From: an uncultured Veillonellaceae bacterium
GTDB taxonomy: Bacteria > Bacillota > Negativicutes > Selenomonadales > Selenomonadaceae
Assembly (NCBI GenBank): GCA_945949525.1
Contig: CAMFES010000014.1
Span: 1 to 33,007, forward strand
Direction: 5' to 3'
DNA length: 33,007 nucleotides
This document shows, piece by piece, positions 30,974-33,007 of this stretch. The position numbers and the translations under genes are program-made. Each line of letters starts with the position of its first letter. Positions within the stretch are counted from its first letter, which is position 1. Below the pieces are notes generated by a model. The model was not told where the DNA came from. It worked only from the letters and a program-made list of their open reading frames with translations, and searched no databases.

Positions 30974-32695
30974 TTACTGCAGCAGGCTCAGAACCCCGGA
31001 GCTGTTCTGATTGGCCTGTGCCAGCATGGACTGCGCCGCCTGCAGCAGCACGTTGTTCTTTGTGTATTCCGTCATTTCCTTTGCCATATCCGCATCGCGT
31101 ATGACTGACTCTGCACTGACAGTATTTTCGCTGGCAGTAGTCAGGTTGGCCCGGGTGTATTCCAGCCTGCTTTCAATAGCACCTATGTTGGTCTGCTGGT
31201 CCAGCACCTTTTCTATGGCATTGTCCAAAATAGTAATGGCCTGCTTTGCCTTGACGCGGGTTCCCACACTCAGGGTACTGCCGTTATCAGCCTTCAAGCC
31301 CAGTCCCTCGGCGCTGATACTGCCAAAAGCAGAATTAATTACCTGATTAGCCTTGGTGCCTACCTGAAATTTCAGTCCTTCCCCCTTCTGAAAGTCAGGC
31401 CACTTGACAGTAAGTCCATTTATCAGGGTTGAGTTGGCGCTTGGATAATACCAGAATTTTGTATTCAGGCCTTCCAATACAGTCCCTTTATCATCACGCA
31501 CCTCCCCCTGATTGGCATCCGCACCGAGAATTGAGCCCACATCAGGGTTGTCCAGATCTATGCCACAGGAATTCAGCAGAAATGCTTTTATATCGCCCGC
31601 CGCCGTCTTTGCCCCATTGAAAGCGTCTATCATTTCCTGCAATGTATTAAACCTGCCACTGGTAGCAGAATTAACAGCCTTGTCTTTATCCCCTTCATAC
31701 TGTACCAGAGCCTGCATAAAGGCCTGTACACTGCCACTGCCGCATTGCTTATTCATATAGCGCAAAAAAGCATAACCGCCGGCATAAGCACCCTCGCCGG
31801 ACATGCCATCTGATAAATCAGGCAGACTTTCCAACGTCCCCCTTCTGTTATCATCTATACCGTGGGTAACCTCGGCAAAGCCCTCTTTGATAAACATAGG
31901 CAGGCTTCCACAATTTTTGATATTGGCAGACATGACAGCATGCGTAAGCTCATGGGCAATAACACGATCCAAATACTGAGTGCCGGTGGAAGGCGAGGAA
32001 CCATTTGGATCGCTTTCATCCAGGTCGTTGTAATAGTACATGTTAACTGTAAGGGTCAGCTTTGTGGTAACACCACCAGTAGCACCGGACGTAACATAGG
32101 CCAATCTGTCATTACCACCCTCATCCTTCAATACCACTTCCATTTCGGTGACGCTTGCTCTGCCATCAGTGAAATTAAGGCCATAAGCATCCTGTATCAT
32201 GTCAAAGCTGGCCTTGAGCCATTCAGAATTTAGTGCCTTGATGATGGTATCCTGCACGGATTTGCTGATATCCGCACCGCCATCAAAAATTCTTATGCCA
32301 TTGAAGGTGACATTGGCATTATCTGAAATCTGGTCAATGGCCTGATCCAGCTCCTTCTGGATGGTTGCCCTGTCAATATCCGTGTTGGTATCATTGGCGG
32401 CGTTAATCGCTTTTTCTTTCAGGGTTTTCAGTATATCGACCGTGGAGGATGCCGCTCCCTCTGCCGTCTGCAGCAGACTGCCTGCATTCTGAGCATTGGC
32501 ATTTGCCTGATCCAGCGCCCTGATCTGTACCCGCATTCTTTCAGATATGGAAAAACCGGAGGCATCATCAGCGGCACTGTTTATTTTCATGCCGGAAGCA
32601 ACTTTTTTCAGGCTCTTGGACAGCGCCTTGCTGTTTTTATTCAATTTATTCAATGTCTGCTTGGCAGGCATATTATTTTTTACTACCATAGCCAT
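30974..32695 (-). CDS. Flagellin with inserted zinc metallopeptidase domain (flagellinolysin-like)
   Basis: This 573-residue flagellin has conserved D0/D1 ends: residues 1-140 (including SGMKINSAADDASGFSISERM and VTFNGIRIFDGG) and about 440-573 (IGAIESRLEYTRANL, SVIRDADMAKEMTEYTKNNVLLQAAQSMLAQAN). The variable region between them is replaced by a gluzincin-type peptidase. It has H248-E-L-T-H252 (two zinc ligands and the catalytic Glu249) and E271 in KEGFAE, placed like the third ligand of collagenase-like enzymes, with E275 behind it. YLDRVIAHELTHAVM and GGYAFLRYM are typical of the fold. This is the arrangement of flagellinolysin, which assembles into proteolytic filaments. GGAG lies eight bases before the ATG. 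A sigma-28 promoter precedes it and a terminator follows. No ordinary flagellin is seen in the window. Confidence 0.93.
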   Translation of the reverse strand: MAMVVKNNMPAKQTLNKLNKNSKALSKSLKKVASGMKINSAADDASGFSISERMRVQIRALDQANANAQNAGSLLQTAEGAASSTVDILKTLKEKAINAANDTNTDIDRATIQKELDQAIDQISDNANVTFNGIRIFDGGADISKSVQDTIIKALNSEWLKASFDMIQDAYGLNFTDGRASVTEMEVVLKDEGGNDRLAYVTSGATGGVTTKLTLTVNMYYYNDLDESDPNGSSPSTGTQYLDRVIAHELTHAVMSANIKNCGSLPMFIKEGFAEVTHGIDDNRRGTLESLPDLSDGMSGEGAYAGGYAFLRYMNKQCGSGSVQAFMQALVQYEGDKDKAVNSATSGRFNTLQEMIDAFNGAKTAAGDIKAFLLNSCGIDLDNPDVGSILGADANQGEVRDDKGTVLEGLNTKFWYYPSANSTLINGLTVKWPDFQKGEGLKFQVGTKANQVINSAFGSISAEGLGLKADNGSTLSVGTRVKAKQAITILDNAIEKVLDQQTNIGAIESRLEYTRANLTTASENTVSAESVIRDADMAKEMTEYTKNNVLLQAAQSMLAQANQNSSGVLSLLQ

Positions 32696-32771
32696 TGCAA
32701 AATCTCCCTCTCTGGAAAATCTACAAAATTCAATATCTTAATATGCTAAAATCGCAATGTTGTTAAAGAAA

Positions 32772-32798
32772 TTATCGAAAAATCTCTCCCTATTGTTA
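32772..32798 (-). promoter_or_regulatory. Predicted sigma-28 promoter of the flagellin gene
   Basis: On the minus strand TAAC (32798-32795) and TTCGATAA (32779-32772) are 15 bases apart, matching sigma-28 spacing and sharing the TTCGATA core with the flgM promoter. The start would be near 32765, giving a leader of about 70 bases. The only GGA in that leader is in the ribosome-binding site GGGAG, so CsrA may have a single clear site there. Confidence 0.75.
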
Positions 32799-32892
32799 AA
32801 TTTCAGTTTGTCGTGGTGCTTGTTTGTAACTACGAGCATATACTGACTGAAATAGTTTGGTAGTTCGTGGACTCTGTTCAGACATTATAAAG

Positions 32893-33007
32893 GGGTGAGC
32901 AGGGGCAATACCTATAGAAAACACGCTCGCGCTCCTCATTGTGCCTAGCGGATGCTAAGCTCTCGCTTCGCCTGATGGCTCGCGAATCGCTAAGCACCGA
33001 GGCACAA
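32893..33007. repeat. Truncated second copy of the nested inverted-repeat element (probable)
   Basis: From about 32893 the sequence follows the same plan as 19951-20049: a GTGAG start, an A-rich AGAAAAC segment, then a hairpin opening with TTGTGCCT (about 32939) and closing with GAGGCACAA (33007). GCTAAGC occurs inside both arms. The GAGGCACAA closing arm is identical to 20040-20048. CGCTCGCGCTCCTCA (32914-32938) resembles the reverse complement of the GAGCGAGAGCG segment before the right outer arm of the first copy. The window ends before the rest. Confidence 0.5.

Overview
The window looks like part of a chromosome from a motile member of the Negativicutes, close to Selenomonas or Anaerovibrio. 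Three things suggest this. There is a lysine/ornithine decarboxylase of the Selenomonas ruminantium type (eukaryotic-ODC-like fold III, catalytic Cys at residue 323). There is a Gram-positive-style flagellar late operon in the Bacillus order (yvyF-flgM-flgN-flgK-flgL-yviE-fliW-csrA-flaG-fliD-fliS-fliT), with comFC and degS nearby. The promoters fit sigma-A and sigma-28 type consensus. The genus is an inference.

Layout. 1-900 is an AT-rich graveyard: the end of a CPBP membrane protease and fragments of two transposase types. 1023-1805 is an Rpn/PD-(D/E)XK 'transposase' gene. 1902-5032 (minus) is one apparent transcription unit: a Septu-like AAA ATPase plus HNH nuclease pair (PtuA/PtuB-like) followed by a lone CDP-glucose 4,6-dehydratase. 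5228-14862 (minus) is the flagellar late locus, covering chaperones, hook-filament junction, cap and the FliW/CsrA regulatory pair. 14940-19855 (minus) carries comFC, recD2 and an ABC-F ATPase. 19951-20248 is a large nested inverted-repeat element. 20268-22997 holds a LytR-CpsA-Psr protein and, divergently, an HD-GYP c-di-GMP phosphodiesterase. 23115-29322 (minus) is mostly housekeeping: a PHP phosphatase, a TSCPD protein, rsmA, rnmV, tmk, a fold-I Orn/Lys/Arg decarboxylase and a DegS-like kinase. 29519-30673 is the fold-III lysine/ornithine decarboxylase with its own promoter and terminator. 30974-32695 is flagellin.

The most striking gene is that flagellin. Its variable region is replaced by a zinc metallopeptidase domain with HELTH at residues 248-252 and a downstream EGFAE motif. 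This is the architecture of flagellinolysin, a flagellin that polymerises into a proteolytic filament. It has a sigma-28 promoter (TAAC-N15-TTCGATAA), and a near-identical promoter precedes flgM (TAAG-N15-TTCGATAT). FlgM, FliW and CsrA in the same window are the expected regulators of sigma-28 activity and flagellin translation, FliS the expected export chaperone, and FlgK, FlgL and FliD the junction and cap. The window therefore encodes most of what is needed to build and regulate a proteolytic filament, though not the basal body or sigma-28. In Bacillus the flagellin gene lies between csrA and flaG; here that spot holds a GGA-rich leader instead.

No tRNA, rRNA or CRISPR array was recognised.
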